Assembly: GCF_014337155.1 (NCBI RefSeq)
Contig: NZ_CP060632.1
Coordinates: forward strand, 1,123,001-1,187,000
DNA: 64,000 nucleotides
Direction: 5' to 3'
From: Wujia chipingensis
GTDB lineage: Bacteria > Bacillota > Clostridia > Lachnospirales > Lachnospiraceae
Below, in pieces: positions 34,758 to 44,791 of the stretch. The position numbers and the translations under genes were made by a program. A model generated the notes under the pieces. The model saw only the letters and a list, made by a program, of their open reading frames with translations. It was not told where the DNA came from and ran no database searches. Each line of letters opens with the position of its first letter. The first letter of the stretch is position 1.

Positions 34758-36167
34758 ATGAAGATTTTTAATACACTCACCAGACATAAGGATGAATTTC
34801 ATCCGATCAACGAGGGCAAGGTAGGTATCTATGTCTGTGGACCAACCGTATATGACTATATTCACATCGGAAATGCAAGACCGATGATCGTGTTTGATAC
34901 ATTGCGCAGATATTTTGAGTACAAGGGCTATGAAGTAAACTATGTGTCAAACTTTACCGATGTCGATGACAAGATCATCAAGCGCGCGAATGAAGAAGGT
35001 GTGGATGCGTCTGTGATTTCCGAGCGCTACATCGCAGAGTGCAAGAAGGATATGGCAGCGCTTCATGTAGAAGAAGCAACGACACATCCGCAGGCAACGA
35101 AGGAAATCCCGGACATGATCGCAATGGTAGAGACGCTGATTGAGAAGGGCTATGCATACGAAGTAAATGGAACCGTATATTTCCGTACGAGAAAGTTCTC
35201 TGATTATGGTAAGCTTTCTAAGAAGAATATTGACGATCTGCGTGCCGGAAACCGTGAACTTCTTGTATCCGGTGAGGATGAGAAGGAAGATCCGCTTGAT
35301 TTTGTACTCTGGAAGCCGAAGAAGGAAGGCGAGCCATCATGGCCATCTCCTTGGGGCGATGGAAGACCAGGCTGGCATCTGGAGTGTTCGGTTATGTCGA
35401 AGAAGTATATTGGCGATGTCATTGATATTCATGCCGGTGGAGAGGATTTGATCTTCCCACATCATGAGAATGAGATCGCGCAGAGTGAGGCAGCCAATGA
35501 TACAGAGTTTGCACGGTACTGGATGCACAATGGATTTTTGAAGATTAACAACGAGAAGATGTCCAAGTCACTTGGAAACTTCTTCACGGTAAGAGAGATT
35601 GGAGAAAAGTACGATCTGCAGGTCATCCGTTTCTTCATGCTTTCCGCACATTACAGAAGTCCGCTTAATTTCTCATCAGAGCTTGTGGAAAGCTCTAAGA
35701 ACGGACTGGACAGAATCCGCACATCAGCATCAAAGGTAGAGGAAGCAATCAACAACAGTACAGTTGCAGATATGACCGAGGCAGAGACAAAGCTGGCAGA
35801 GGAGATTCCAGCGTTTGTAAAGCGCTATGAAGATGCGATGGAAGATGACTTAAATACAGCCGATGCGATTTCTGTTATCTTTGAGCTTGTAAAATTTGCA
35901 AATACAAATGTCGAGGCTGGTGTAACAAGCAAGGCATTTGCGCAGAAGATCTATGATACGATGAAACAGCTGATGGATATTCTTGGTATTGATATCAAGG
36001 AGCAGGAGGTGCTTTTAGACGAGGAGATCGAGAATCTGATCGAGGAACGTCAGGCAGCCAGAAAGGCAAAGAACTTTGCGAGAGCGGATGAAATCCGTGA
36101 TCTGCTCACAGAGAAGGGAATCATTCTGGAGGATACCAGAGAAGGTGTAAGATGGAAGAGAGCGTAA
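34758..36167 (+). CDS. cysS: Cysteinyl-tRNA synthetase
   Basis: A 469-residue class I aminoacyl-tRNA synthetase that charges tRNA-Cys. Features seen: [16 protein letters not shown] with the zinc-binding Cys and the HIGH-type motif, [17 protein letters not shown] with zinc ligands and [12 protein letters not shown] 34758 follows AGGAGGAA; an upstream ATG at 34728 precedes the ribosome site. The mrnC gene overlaps its end by 16 bases, a widespread arrangement in Firmicutes. Confidence 0.97.
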   Translation: MKIFNTLTRHKDEFHPINEGKVGIYVCGPTVYDYIHIGNARPMIVFDTLRRYFEYKGYEVNYVSNFTDVDDKIIKRANEEGVDASVISERYIAECKKDMAALHVEEATTHPQATKEIPDMIAMVETLIEKGYAYEVNGTVYFRTRKFSDYGKLSKKNIDDLRAGNRELLVSGEDEKEDPLDFVLWKPKKEGEPSWPSPWGDGRPGWHLECSVMSKKYIGDVIDIHAGGEDLIFPHHENEIAQSEAANDTEFARYWMHNGFLKINNEKMSKSLGNFFTVREIGEKYDLQVIRFFMLSAHYRSPLNFSSELVESSKNGLDRIRTSASKVEEAINNSTVADMTEAETKLAEEIPAFVKRYEDAMEDDLNTADAISVIFELVKFANTNVEAGVTSKAFAQKIYDTMKQLMDILGIDIKEQEVLLDEEIENLIEERQAARKAKNFARADEIRDLLTEKGIILEDTREGVRWKRA

Positions 36168-36568
36168 AGACCGAACAGGTAAATGCATATCAGTACTCGC
36201 CACTTGCGCTTGCGTATATGGGTGACAGTATATTGGATCTGCTTGTGAAGAAATATTTCGTCACACATTCCAACATGCAGCCGCATAAGTATCATGTGGA
36301 GGTCAGCAAGATCGTTAAGGCGGTGAATCAGGCAGATTATATCGACCAGATCATGGAAGAACTGTCAGAAGATGAGCTGGATGTCTACAAGCGTGGCAGA
36401 AATACGAATACCCATTCCAAGGCAAAGAATGCCACGATGGGACAGTACCGCAAAGCGACCGGTTTAGAGGCACTGTATGGATATCTGTATCTGAAGGGAG
36501 ATATGGACCGGCTGCAATATTTTGTGGATGGTATGATCCGGCAGTATCTTGAGAGTAAAGAATCATAA
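36152..36568 (+). CDS. mrnC: Mini-ribonuclease III
   Basis: A 138-residue RNase III-like catalytic domain without the dsRNA-binding domain. It trims 23S rRNA ends in Bacillus-type bacteria. The signature [10 protein letters not shown] carries the predicted catalytic Asp25; RGRN lies mid-protein. The gene overlaps cysS and is followed after 21 bases by rlmB. Such an enzyme could also act on long RNA stems such as the one predicted near 53.6 kb, which is only a speculation. Confidence 0.94.
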   Translation: MEESVKTEQVNAYQYSPLALAYMGDSILDLLVKKYFVTHSNMQPHKYHVEVSKIVKAVNQADYIDQIMEELSEDELDVYKRGRNTNTHSKAKNATMGQYRKATGLEALYGYLYLKGDMDRLQYFVDGMIRQYLESKES

Positions 36569-36589
36569 GTATGATGAAGGAAAACAAAG

Positions 36590-37363
36590 ATGAGTGAGAA
36601 TAAGAATATTATAAATGAACAGGAACCGCAGGACGACCATATGATTGAAGGCAGAAATGCGGTGTTAGAGGCGTTTCGTGCCGGAAAAACAATCGACAAG
36701 CTGTATATTCAGGATGGTCTGCGCGATGGCGTGATTTCATCCATCTTACGTGATGCGAAGAAAAAAGATGTGATCGTAAATTTTGTGAGCAAGGAAAAGC
36801 TTGATCAGATGTCTCCAGACCGGAAGCATCAGGGTGTGATGGCAATTACAGCGGCATTTTCATATGCGGAAGTGGATGATATCTTAGAAAAAGCAAAGGA
36901 AAAGGGCGAGGATCCGTTTATCTTTATTTTAGATGAGATTGAGGATCCGCATAACTTAGGTGCGATTATCCGTACTGCAAATCTGTGTGGGGCACATGGC
37001 GTGATCATTCCGAAGCGCCGGGCAGTCGGACTGACTGCAACGGTAGTCAAGGCTTCGGCAGGTGCAATCCACTATACACCAGTTGCCAAGGTGACAAATA
37101 TTGCCAAGACAATCGAAGAACTAAAGGAAAAAGGCCTATGGTTTGCCTGCGCTGATATGGGCGGTGAGGTGATGTACCGGGCGAACCTGACCGGACCGAT
37201 CGGTCTTGTGATCGGAAACGAAGGAAGCGGTGTGAGCCGCCTTGTCAAAGAAAAATGTGATTATGTTGTATCGATCCCGATGAAGGGCGATATAGATTCG
37301 TTGAATGCATCCGTGGCAGCCGGCGTGCTTGCCTATGAGGTTGTGCGGCAGAGAATGCGGTAA
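36590..37363 (+). CDS. rlmB: 23S rRNA 2'-O-ribose methyltransferase, TrmH/RlmB family
   Basis: A 257-residue SPOUT methyltransferase. An N-terminal substrate-binding domain (IEGRNAVLEAFR) is followed by the SpoU motifs: LDEIEDPHNLGAIIRTA (motif 1), VIGNEGSGVS (motif 2) and IPMKGDIDSLNASVAAG (motif 3), the knot that binds SAM. RlmB methylates G2251 of 23S rRNA in E. coli. Gene order cysS-mrnC-rlmB-sigH is conserved among Firmicutes and supports the call. Confidence 0.93.
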   Translation: MSENKNIINEQEPQDDHMIEGRNAVLEAFRAGKTIDKLYIQDGLRDGVISSILRDAKKKDVIVNFVSKEKLDQMSPDRKHQGVMAITAAFSYAEVDDILEKAKEKGEDPFIFILDEIEDPHNLGAIIRTANLCGAHGVIIPKRRAVGLTATVVKASAGAIHYTPVAKVTNIAKTIEELKEKGLWFACADMGGEVMYRANLTGPIGLVIGNEGSGVSRLVKEKCDYVVSIPMKGDIDSLNASVAAGVLAYEVVRQRMR

Positions 37364-37381
37364 AAATACGGAGAAGAAGCG

Positions 37382-37975
37382 TTGGATTATACAAAGATGG
37401 ACGACAATCAAATACTTGCGCTTGGACGGGCTGGTGAGGATGAGGCAACAGAGTTCCTGTTGCAAAAGTATGGATATCTGGTCAAACGGGAAGTGCGTAC
37501 AGTCTATCTGATCGGCGCGGAAACCGAGGATCTGGCGCAGGAGGGGATGATTGGGCTTTTTAAGGCAATCCGGGATTACAGCCCGGACAAGGCAGCCAGC
37601 TTTTCCACCTTTGCCAGTGTCTGTATCCGCAGACAGATTCAGAATGCAATCACAAACTCGAACCGCAAGAAGCATGTGCCGTTAAATTCCTATGTATCGT
37701 TGTATATGAACAGCGAGGAGGGTGACAACTTCATGCTGGAGGAACGTCTTTCCACAAGCCGGGAAGAAGACCCGGAGAAGCTATTGATTGCACGCGAACA
37801 GATCGAAGATCGGAATGCTCGTATCAAAAAAGAGCTTAGCAAGCTTGAACAGCAGGTGTTAAAACTGTATTTGCAGGGACTTTCCTACGAGGAGATCGCA
37901 GAACAGCTCGGAAAGACAGAGAAGTCGATTGACAATGCATTGCAGCGTATCCGTGGGAAATTATCGAAAAAATAA
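37382..37975 (+). CDS. sigH: RNA polymerase sigma-70 family factor, SigH-like
   Basis: A 197-residue sigma factor with region 2 (about 22-90, including DLAQEGMIGLFKAIRDY and FSTFASVCIRRQI) and region 4 (about 135-195, LEQQVLKLYLQGLSYEEIAEQLG helix-turn-helix). It lacks a region 1 and a full region 3. The position behind rlmB matches sigH (spo0H) of Bacillus and Clostridia, which drives early sporulation or transition-state genes. A TTG start at 37382 is preferred since GGAGAAG lies 9 bases upstream; ATG 37397 has no clear site. Confidence 0.88.
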   Translation: MDYTKMDDNQILALGRAGEDEATEFLLQKYGYLVKREVRTVYLIGAETEDLAQEGMIGLFKAIRDYSPDKAASFSTFASVCIRRQIQNAITNSNRKKHVPLNSYVSLYMNSEEGDNFMLEERLSTSREEDPEKLLIAREQIEDRNARIKKELSKLEQQVLKLYLQGLSYEEIAEQLGKTEKSIDNALQRIRGKLSKK

Positions 37976-37990
37976 AATTAGACAAAAAGA

Positions 37991-38026
37991 AAAAGAAACT
38001 TCCTTTGTTAAGGAAGTTTCTTTTTT
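37991..38026. terminator. Bidirectional terminator between sigH and tRNA-Thr
   Basis: A perfect 15-bp stem (37991-38005 with 38010-38024) with a 4-base loop, ending in a T-run on the + strand and flanked by an A-run on the left. It can serve sigH and, from the other side, the minus-strand tRNA gene. Confidence 0.88.
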
Positions 38027-38032
38027 AAAATA

Positions 38033-38105
38033 AGCTGGTAACGGGAATCGAACCCGTGACCTCCGCACTACCAATGCGACGCTCTACCGACTGAGCCATA
38101 CCAGC
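38033..38105 (-). tRNA. tRNA-Thr (anticodon GGT)
   Basis: A 73-base cloverleaf on the minus strand: acceptor stem GCTGGTA with TACCAGC, D stem GCTC with GAGC, anticodon stem TCGCA with TGCGG, loop TTGGTAG with anticodon GGT, T stem ACGGG with CCCGT and loop TTCGATT. Discriminator T; CCA is not encoded. It reads Thr codons ACC and ACU. Confidence 0.96.
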
Positions 38106-38130
38106 TTGCTTTGTATAAAGCACAACAGAG

Positions 38131-38159
38131 ATAATACTTTATTATTGGTTTTCTGTCAA
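38131..38159 (-). promoter_or_regulatory. Promoter of tRNA-Thr
   Basis: On the minus strand, perfect TTGACA (38154-38159), 17-base spacer and TATTAT (38131-38136), about 26 bases before the tRNA 5' end. Confidence 0.75.
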
Positions 38160-38245
38160 GAGGGAATGTTGAAAACAAAAATTCAGAAAATTCTGTGAAA
38201 AATCACAAAAAAAGCCAAAAAATTACTGCAACCATCAATATATTG

Positions 38246-38254
38246 TGTTATACT
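38246..38254 (+). promoter_or_regulatory. Extended -10 promoter of the dockerin-glucosaminidase gene
   Basis: TGT then TATACT (38249-38254). No recognisable -35 is seen at the proper distance; the transcript would start about 35 bases before the ATG. Confidence 0.45.
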
Positions 38255-38297
38255 ACCCTTGTATAACTAGGCTCAAATTCAGAAAAGGTGTGGTTTG

Positions 38298-40118
38298 ATG
38301 ACAAAAAAACGATGGATAGCAACGGTAGTGGCAATCTGCATGGTTGTTCTGCTTTTTCAATATATACCCGTTTTGCATGCGTCAGCAGCAACGGAAGGTT
38401 CTATAAAATCTGGTGTAACTGGGGTTTATTTTCGTGAGACACCCGGTGGTACGCCGATAAAAGATTCCAATGGAAATACAATTTATTTAAATGGTGGACA
38501 GGCACTGACGATACAGGATACATCCAATTCCAGCTGGTATAAGGTAACGCTCACCTATAATGGGGGCAGCTATACCGGATATGTGAGTTCCCAATACGTG
38601 GTGGCTGGTGTAGCACCGACACCTTCGACACCGAGTGGGGATGCTGATTTTGAGGCAAAGCTTTCGGCGCAGGGGTTCCCGGACAGCTATAAGCCTTATT
38701 TGCGTGCCATCCATGAGAAATACCCAAACTGGGAATTTCGGGCGGTTCAGACCGGAGTGGATTGGAATACACTTGTAGCTAATGAGGTATCCAAATCCGG
38801 GCAGGTCAAGAATCTGATCTATGGAACAAGCTCGTATCCGCATTATAACTGGAGATCGACGACAATCGGCTATAACATTGCAACGGACACATGGAGTTCC
38901 TTCGATGGAAAGACATGGTTTGCGGCATCGGATGAACTGGTTGCTTATTATATGGACCCACGTACATACTTGTATGAAAATTATATTTTTGCATTTGAGA
39001 GCCTGTCTTATCAGCAGGGCGTACAGAATGAGACTGGTGTGGAAGCAATTTTGAAGGGGACCTTTATGTCGCAGACAAAACCGGCAGGTGACAGCCGCAC
39101 CTATGCACAGATCATTATGGAGGCAGCGGCACAGTCCGGTGTCAGCCCATATCATATTGCGAGCCGTATCCGTCTGGAGATGGGTTCTACGATTGGAACT
39201 GCATGTTCTGGAACGAATTCCTCATATCCGGGCATTTATAACTTCTACAACATTGGAGCATTTGACACGCCAAATGGCAATGCAGCGGTAAAGGGCTTGC
39301 AATGGGCGGCCGGAAGCGGTTCATATGGACGTCCGTGGAACACCGCAGCAAAGTCTATCATTGGCGGTGCACAGTATCTCGGTGCATCGTATATCAATGT
39401 CGGACAGAATACGTTATATACACAGAAATTTAACGTGACAAACAAGAGCAGTCTGTTCAGTCATCAGTACATGACGAATATCCAGTCACCGGCAACGGAG
39501 TGCCTGACAAGCTACAATGCATATAAAAACAATAATCTGCTCAACTCTTCGATGATGTTTGAGATTCCGGTTTATTCCAGCCTGCCGTCACAGGCAGTTT
39601 CAAAACCTGCGGATTCCGGAAATCCAAATAATTGGCTCAAAACGCTTTCCATTGCGGGATACGGACTGACACCGTCCTATGCGGTGAACAATACGACGGA
39701 TTATTCTCTGATCGTGTCCGCTTCCGTAGATAAGATCAATATCACAGCAACACCGGTGAATAAGAATGCCCGTGTGAGCGGCGCAGGAACGGTGAGTCTG
39801 TCACAGGGAACAAACGTGATCAGCCTTGTGGTAACGGCGCAGAGTGGTGCGACCAGAACCTATAAATTAACAGTCGTGCGGGGCACGGCAACGAACAACC
39901 CGACGACACCGTCTGCGGGTGGCAAGAAGGGCGACCTGAACGGTGATGGCAAGATCACGGCTTTGGATATTGTCAAGCTGCAGCGTCTGATCGTTGGTCT
40001 GGACGCGTTAAACAGTGATGTGCTTGCAATCGCGGATATCAATGGAGATGGAAAAGTAACCGCGTTGGATATCGTCAAGATACAGCGGCATATTGTTGGA
40101 TTGGAGACAATCCAGTAA
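38298..40118 (+). CDS. Secreted N-acetylglucosaminidase with C-terminal dockerin
   Basis: A 606-residue exported protein. Order of parts: signal peptide (1 to about 31, cleavage near HASA-A); an SH3-like domain (about 35-100); a beta-N-acetylglucosaminidase domain of LytB/GH73 type (about 120-440, predicted catalytic Glu294 in RIRLEMGST); a cadherin-like beta-sandwich domain (about 450-540); and two dockerin repeats. The repeats begin at residues 546 (DLNGDGKITALDIVK) and 580 (DINGDGKVTALDIVK) and are calcium-loop-plus-helix units. It should cut peptidoglycan glycan strands outside the cell. The next gene encodes a cohesin-like domain, the natural docking partner. ATG 38298 follows AAGGTG. 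Confidence 0.88.
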   Translation: MTKKRWIATVVAICMVVLLFQYIPVLHASAATEGSIKSGVTGVYFRETPGGTPIKDSNGNTIYLNGGQALTIQDTSNSSWYKVTLTYNGGSYTGYVSSQYVVAGVAPTPSTPSGDADFEAKLSAQGFPDSYKPYLRAIHEKYPNWEFRAVQTGVDWNTLVANEVSKSGQVKNLIYGTSSYPHYNWRSTTIGYNIATDTWSSFDGKTWFAASDELVAYYMDPRTYLYENYIFAFESLSYQQGVQNETGVEAILKGTFMSQTKPAGDSRTYAQIIMEAAAQSGVSPYHIASRIRLEMGSTIGTACSGTNSSYPGIYNFYNIGAFDTPNGNAAVKGLQWAAGSGSYGRPWNTAAKSIIGGAQYLGASYINVGQNTLYTQKFNVTNKSSLFSHQYMTNIQSPATECLTSYNAYKNNNLLNSSMMFEIPVYSSLPSQAVSKPADSGNPNNWLKTLSIAGYGLTPSYAVNNTTDYSLIVSASVDKINITATPVNKNARVSGAGTVSLSQGTNVISLVVTAQSGATRTYKLTVVRGTATNNPTTPSAGGKKGDLNGDGKITALDIVKLQRLIVGLDALNSDVLAIADINGDGKVTALDIVKIQRHIVGLETIQ

Positions 40119-40157
40119 CATACATGAGAAACGACAGGAAAAAGCAGGAGGACTATC

Positions 40158-42119
40158 ATGAAACAATTTTTGAAACGTGGACTGGCAATTTTAACGGCAT
40201 TCATTTTATGCCTGCAATTTGGAAAGATTGATGCACAGGCGGCAAATGTAGTGATTGCATTGAGCGCAAGCACCGTGAGCGTGGGAAATAACGTTACTGC
40301 AACGATATCCGTCAGTGGCTCGGATATTTCCGCATACACGATCTATGTGTCCTACAATTCGAGCGTGCTGCAATATAATTCCGCAAGTGGAAGCGCCATC
40401 GTCAATGGCGGCGGCGGAACTGTAACGGCAAGTGGAACCTCTGCGGGTTCGTTTTCGATTTCCTTTACAGCCATTGCAAATGGTAGCGGAAGTATCACAA
40501 CAAGCGGAAGTGATGTTTATGATATCAACGGCAATGCCATATCAATCTCCCATGCAGGTGCAACGGTAACGGTTGCAACCGCATCGAACAATGGAGATAC
40601 CAATAATGGAAATGCAACAACAGAGGCCGGAGAGACAACTGAGACGACAGAGGATGATGGCAGATCGGCAGATTGCGATCTGGCAAGTCTGCAGGTATCT
40701 CCGGGTACATTGACACCTGCATTTTCCGCAGACCGTACGACATACTCGTTACAGGTGGATGAGGATGTTACAAGTGTGGTTGTCAGTGCATCTGCTGCAG
40801 ATGGCAACGCGACAACAAGTGTCTCTGGTGCCAATTCGATCCAGAAAGGAAAGAACACTGTACGGGTAACCGTTACTGCGGAAAATGGTGCGGTTAAGGT
40901 TTATACGATCAATGTACAGGCGGGCGAGGATGTCGGAGATCCGGTTGCGACGATCGATGGAAAAGAATATTCATTTGTGATGAACGAGGATGGTCTGGAA
41001 GCACCGGAAGGCTTTACTGCCGGTACGACAACTTATAAGGACTGGGATGTACTTTCTTACGAGTCCCCAAATAAGAAGATCACAGTGGTATGTCTGAAAG
41101 ACGAGGATGGCGAGAACCACTGGTTTATTATGGATGCGGAAAAGGATGTATTTACTCCATATCAGGAGTATTCTTCTCAGTATAACCGTTATATTATAAC
41201 TGCAGTTCCAGATGGTGTTGCAATTCCGGATGGATTTAAGGAGACGACTTTGAAGATTGGAGACAATTCGGTCGTTGCTTATCAGTCTGATGATATTGCA
41301 GATAAGGATTTGTATCTTGTTTATGCGATCAATGTTGAGGGCGAGGAAGGCTTTTATGAGTACGATGCAAAGGAACAGGCATTTTTACGCTATGTACCGA
41401 TGATCGTGTCAGAGGAAGTACTGGTTCCGGCAACCCCGACTGTGGCAACGCCAAGTGCACCGGTGGAAGTTCCGACAGAGAAGAGTCCGTTCACAAATCC
41501 ACTTGTGATTGGAATTATGGTTGGAGCTGCTGTGATTATCGTAATTCTGGTCGTATGTCTTGTAATCTTTGCAGGACGGATCAATAAGCAGAACAAAGAG
41601 ATGCTGGATGCGGAAGATATGATCGCCCAGCTTGCCAATGCAAATAAAGATGTGAATCCAGAGCTTTTGCAGAAACTTGGATTGGATAAGCCAGAGGTTT
41701 CCGAGGAGTTGGAAGCACCGCAGGCAGAAACGGCGGATGAGAAACTGGCAGATGCCGTAATCGATGGAAGTACAGGCAGTGAGATTCCAACGGTACAGGA
41801 AGCAGAGAAGCTGGCAGATCCATCCGATCTGGAGCAGACATCCGAGATTCCGAAGGTAGACAGCTCGATTCTTACACCAGAGGTAAATGCACTGGTAGAG
41901 GAAGTCAATCGTGATTTCCAGACAAGCATGGGTGGTGGCGAAGCCTATGTGGAGAAATCAGAAAAAGAACTCGCGCACGAGGATTATGAGAAGCGTTCCA
42001 TGGAAATCAATAACAAGATCATGACAAATTATGATTCCCAGATGGACAGCGTATTTGCAGATGGTACACAAAACAGCGCGGCACCGGATGCGTCTGCACC
42101 GACAGACACGAAAGAGTAA
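40158..42119 (+). CDS. Membrane-anchored protein with cohesin-like and cadherin-like domains
   Basis: A 653-residue protein. Signal peptide (about 1-31, ending AQAA); cohesin-like domain (about 32-148) with the typical start in which a variable strand is followed by VSVGNNVTATISVSG and then ISAYTIYVSYNSSVLQY; Thr/Glu-rich linker; cadherin-like beta-sandwich domain (about 175-253, AFSADRTTYSLQV); a mixed extracellular region; one membrane helix (about 447-473); and an acidic cytoplasmic tail of about 180 residues. Its gene starts 39 bases after the dockerin gene, after AGGAGGA. Most likely it holds the dockerin enzyme at the cell surface. The tail has no recognised domain. Confidence 0.78.
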   Translation: MKQFLKRGLAILTAFILCLQFGKIDAQAANVVIALSASTVSVGNNVTATISVSGSDISAYTIYVSYNSSVLQYNSASGSAIVNGGGGTVTASGTSAGSFSISFTAIANGSGSITTSGSDVYDINGNAISISHAGATVTVATASNNGDTNNGNATTEAGETTETTEDDGRSADCDLASLQVSPGTLTPAFSADRTTYSLQVDEDVTSVVVSASAADGNATTSVSGANSIQKGKNTVRVTVTAENGAVKVYTINVQAGEDVGDPVATIDGKEYSFVMNEDGLEAPEGFTAGTTTYKDWDVLSYESPNKKITVVCLKDEDGENHWFIMDAEKDVFTPYQEYSSQYNRYIITAVPDGVAIPDGFKETTLKIGDNSVVAYQSDDIADKDLYLVYAINVEGEEGFYEYDAKEQAFLRYVPMIVSEEVLVPATPTVATPSAPVEVPTEKSPFTNPLVIGIMVGAAVIIVILVVCLVIFAGRINKQNKEMLDAEDMIAQLANANKDVNPELLQKLGLDKPEVSEELEAPQAETADEKLADAVIDGSTGSEIPTVQEAEKLADPSDLEQTSEIPKVDSSILTPEVNALVEEVNRDFQTSMGGGEAYVEKSEKELAHEDYEKRSMEINNKIMTNYDSQMDSVFADGTQNSAAPDASAPTDTKE

Positions 42120-42120
42120 A

Positions 42121-42149
42121 TTGACGAAATGCATATACAATGCTATGAT
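42121..42149 (+). promoter_or_regulatory. Promoter of glnS (extended -10)
   Basis: TTGACG (42121-42126), 17-base spacer, TATGAT (42144-42149) preceded by TGC. It begins 1 base after the stop of the preceding gene. Confidence 0.7.
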
Positions 42150-42180
42150 AGAGAAATACTAGAAAAAAAGGAGTACGTCC

Positions 42181-43848
42181 ATGGAAGGTGAAGCAACAGT
42201 TTCAAAGAATTTTATTGAACAGGAGATAGATAAAGATCTGGCAGAAGGAAGATATACAGAGGTTGTAACCCGTTTTCCACCAGAACCAAACGGATATCTG
42301 CATATCGGACATGCCAAATCAATTCTGTTAAACTATGGTCTTGCCAAGGAGTATGGTGGAACATTCCATTTCCGGTTTGATGATACGAACCCGACAAAGG
42401 AAAAGACAGAATATGTGCAGTCCATCATTGATGATATCAAGTGGCTGGGCGCTGATTATGGAGATAAGATTTATTTCGCATCGAATTATTTTGATGCAAT
42501 GTACGAAGCAGCAATCAAGCTGATCAAGAAAGGAAAAGCCTATGTCTGCGATCTGTCTGCAGATGAGATCCGCGAGTATCGTGGAACACTGAAGGAACCG
42601 GGCAAGAACAGCCCATACCGTGACAGAAGTGTAGAGGAAAACCTGAAATTATTTGAGGGTATGAAGAACGGAGAATATCCGGATGGAAGCAAGGTATTGC
42701 GTGCGAAGATTGATATGGCAAGTCCGAATATCAATATGCGTGATCCGGTTATCTATCGTATTGCACGTATGACACATCACAATACCGGTGATAAGTGGTG
42801 CATCTATCCGATGTATGATTTTGCACATCCGATCGAGGATGCCGAGGAGGGAATTACCCATTCTATCTGTACATTGGAGTTTGAGGATCACAGACCACTC
42901 TATGACTGGGTTGTACGGGAACTGGAATACAAGAACCCACCGAGACAGATTGAGTTCTCCAAGCTGTATCTGACCAATGTTGTGACTGGAAAGCGTTATA
43001 TCAAGAAGCTGGTAGAAGATGGCATCGTAGATGGCTGGGATGATCCAAGACTGGTTTCAATTGCTGCACTTCGGAGACGTGGATTTACAAGAGAATCCAT
43101 CAAGATGTTTATGGAGCTGGTTGGTGTATCAAAGTCACAGAGCTCTGCGGATTATGCAATGCTTGAGTATTGTATCCGTGAGGACCTGCGTCTGAAGGCA
43201 AACCGTATGATGGCGGTATTAGATCCAATCAAGCTCATTATTGATAACTATCCGGAAGGTCAGGTCGAATATTTTGATATCGATAACAATCAGGAGGATG
43301 AATCTGCTGGCAAGCGTCAGGTTGCATTCTCAAGAGAGTTATATATTGAACGCGAAGACTTTATGGAGGAGCCGCCGAAGAAGTATTTTCGGTTGTTCCC
43401 TGGAAATGAAGTGCGCTTAAAGGGTGCTTATTTCGTAAAGTGCGTGGATTACAAGAAGGATGAAAATGGAGTTGTAACGGAGATCCACTGTACCTATGAT
43501 CCGGAGACCAGAAGTGGTTCCGGTTTTGAGGGCAGAAAGGTCAAAGGAACGATCCACTGGGTATCTGCAGAAAGTGCAGTGGATGCAGAGGTTCGTCTGT
43601 ACGAGAATATTGTGGATGAAGAAAAGGGAAAACTCAATGAAGATGGTACCCTGAACTACAATCCAAATTCTTTGACAGTTTTAAAGAATTGTAAGCTTGA
43701 GGCAGCATTGGGAGAGGCTGTCAAGGGTGATAAGTTCCAGTTCCTGCGTCATGGATATTTCTGTGTGGACGAGAAAGATACAACAGAAGATCATTTGGTA
43801 TTTAACCGGATTGTCTCATTAAAGAGTTCATACAAGCCGGGTAAATAA
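42181..43848 (+). CDS. glnS: Glutaminyl-tRNA synthetase
   Basis: A 555-residue class I synthetase that charges tRNA-Gln directly. [16 protein letters not shown] holds the HIGH motif; RFDDTNP and DDIKWLG follow. The region equivalent to KMSKS reads VVTGKRY, a form I believe occurs in clostridial GlnS proteins. Beta-barrel anticodon-binding domains fill the last 200 residues. Many Firmicutes use the GatCAB amidotransferase route instead, so GlnS here points to the Lachnospiraceae-type gene set. ATG follows AAGGAG. Confidence 0.95.
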   Translation: MEGEATVSKNFIEQEIDKDLAEGRYTEVVTRFPPEPNGYLHIGHAKSILLNYGLAKEYGGTFHFRFDDTNPTKEKTEYVQSIIDDIKWLGADYGDKIYFASNYFDAMYEAAIKLIKKGKAYVCDLSADEIREYRGTLKEPGKNSPYRDRSVEENLKLFEGMKNGEYPDGSKVLRAKIDMASPNINMRDPVIYRIARMTHHNTGDKWCIYPMYDFAHPIEDAEEGITHSICTLEFEDHRPLYDWVVRELEYKNPPRQIEFSKLYLTNVVTGKRYIKKLVEDGIVDGWDDPRLVSIAALRRRGFTRESIKMFMELVGVSKSQSSADYAMLEYCIREDLRLKANRMMAVLDPIKLIIDNYPEGQVEYFDIDNNQEDESAGKRQVAFSRELYIEREDFMEEPPKKYFRLFPGNEVRLKGAYFVKCVDYKKDENGVVTEIHCTYDPETRSGSGFEGRKVKGTIHWVSAESAVDAEVRLYENIVDEEKGKLNEDGTLNYNPNSLTVLKNCKLEAALGEAVKGDKFQFLRHGYFCVDEKDTTEDHLVFNRIVSLKSSYKPGK

Positions 43849-43885
43849 GAGAAGTAACAGGGGTGTTAGGCAGAGGAGGATTGAG

Positions 43886-44755
43886 ATGGGCATTTTTTCC
43901 ACAATCGGAAATCTTGGCCTTGGTGATTTTGACGAATCAAAGATATTAGATAATGATTCCGGAGCAGCCGCACGCCGCGGGGAAGCGGAACAAAAGGAGA
44001 CAAAGTCACCGGAGGAGCTGGAGAAAGAAGCACTGTTTGATAAGACTTATGAATGCCCGATTTGTAATCTGACATTTAAGACGAAATGCGTGCGAGCTGG
44101 AAAGGTCCGGCTGGAAAGCAAAGATACGGATCTTCGACCGATTTATAATCATATAGATCCAATCAAGTATGATGTGATTACCTGCGAGAAGTGTGGATAT
44201 TCTGCGCTTGGCAGATATTTTGGCAAGCTGATGAACCGGCAGATCCGGGATATCAGCGAACAGATCGGTTCGAAGTTCAATGGTATAGAGCCGGCAATCC
44301 AGAAGGATATCTTTACATATGATGACGCGATCACGCGCTATCAGTTGGCGCTGATCACAGCAATGGTGAAAAAGGCGAAAAATAGTGAGCGGGCATACAC
44401 GTGTCTGAAATACGCATGGGTACTGCGTGGAAAACGACAGTATCTTGCAGCGAGACCGGAAGGTATCACACCGGAGGAAAATCGCTCCCTGTATATGGAT
44501 GAAAGAGAATGTTTAAAAAATGCGTATGAAGGATTTTTGAAGGCAATCTCATCAGAGACGTTCCCAATGGCGGGAATGGATGAAAATACACTCCACTATC
44601 TATTAGCGGATTTAGCGCGCAGACTTGGAAAAAACGAGGATGCATTGCGGTTATTGTCCATCGTGATTACATCGCGGTCGGCATCTTCCCGTATGAAGGA
44701 TGAGGCGCTGAAGCTGAAGGATATGATTCGGGAGAGTATTAAGAACAATAAATGA
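43886..44755 (+). CDS. DUF2225 family zinc-ribbon-type protein
   Basis: A 289-residue cytoplasmic protein. After a charged N-terminus come Cys57 and Cys60 (CPIC), Cys68, then Cys100 and Cys103 (CEKCGY), a likely zinc site, followed by a helical, TPR-like C-terminal half (about 130-285, ending in the pattern ALRLLSIVITSRSASSRMKDEALKL). This layout matches DUF2225 proteins of Clostridia and Bacilli, whose function is unknown. It lies between glnS and two other Cys-rich genes of unknown function. ATG follows AGGAGGA. Confidence 0.82.
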   Translation: MGIFSTIGNLGLGDFDESKILDNDSGAAARRGEAEQKETKSPEELEKEALFDKTYECPICNLTFKTKCVRAGKVRLESKDTDLRPIYNHIDPIKYDVITCEKCGYSALGRYFGKLMNRQIRDISEQIGSKFNGIEPAIQKDIFTYDDAITRYQLALITAMVKKAKNSERAYTCLKYAWVLRGKRQYLAARPEGITPEENRSLYMDERECLKNAYEGFLKAISSETFPMAGMDENTLHYLLADLARRLGKNEDALRLLSIVITSRSASSRMKDEALKLKDMIRESIKNNK

Positions 44756-44791
44756 GATGGAGCATAATCTGTAATAACAGATTGATTTAGT

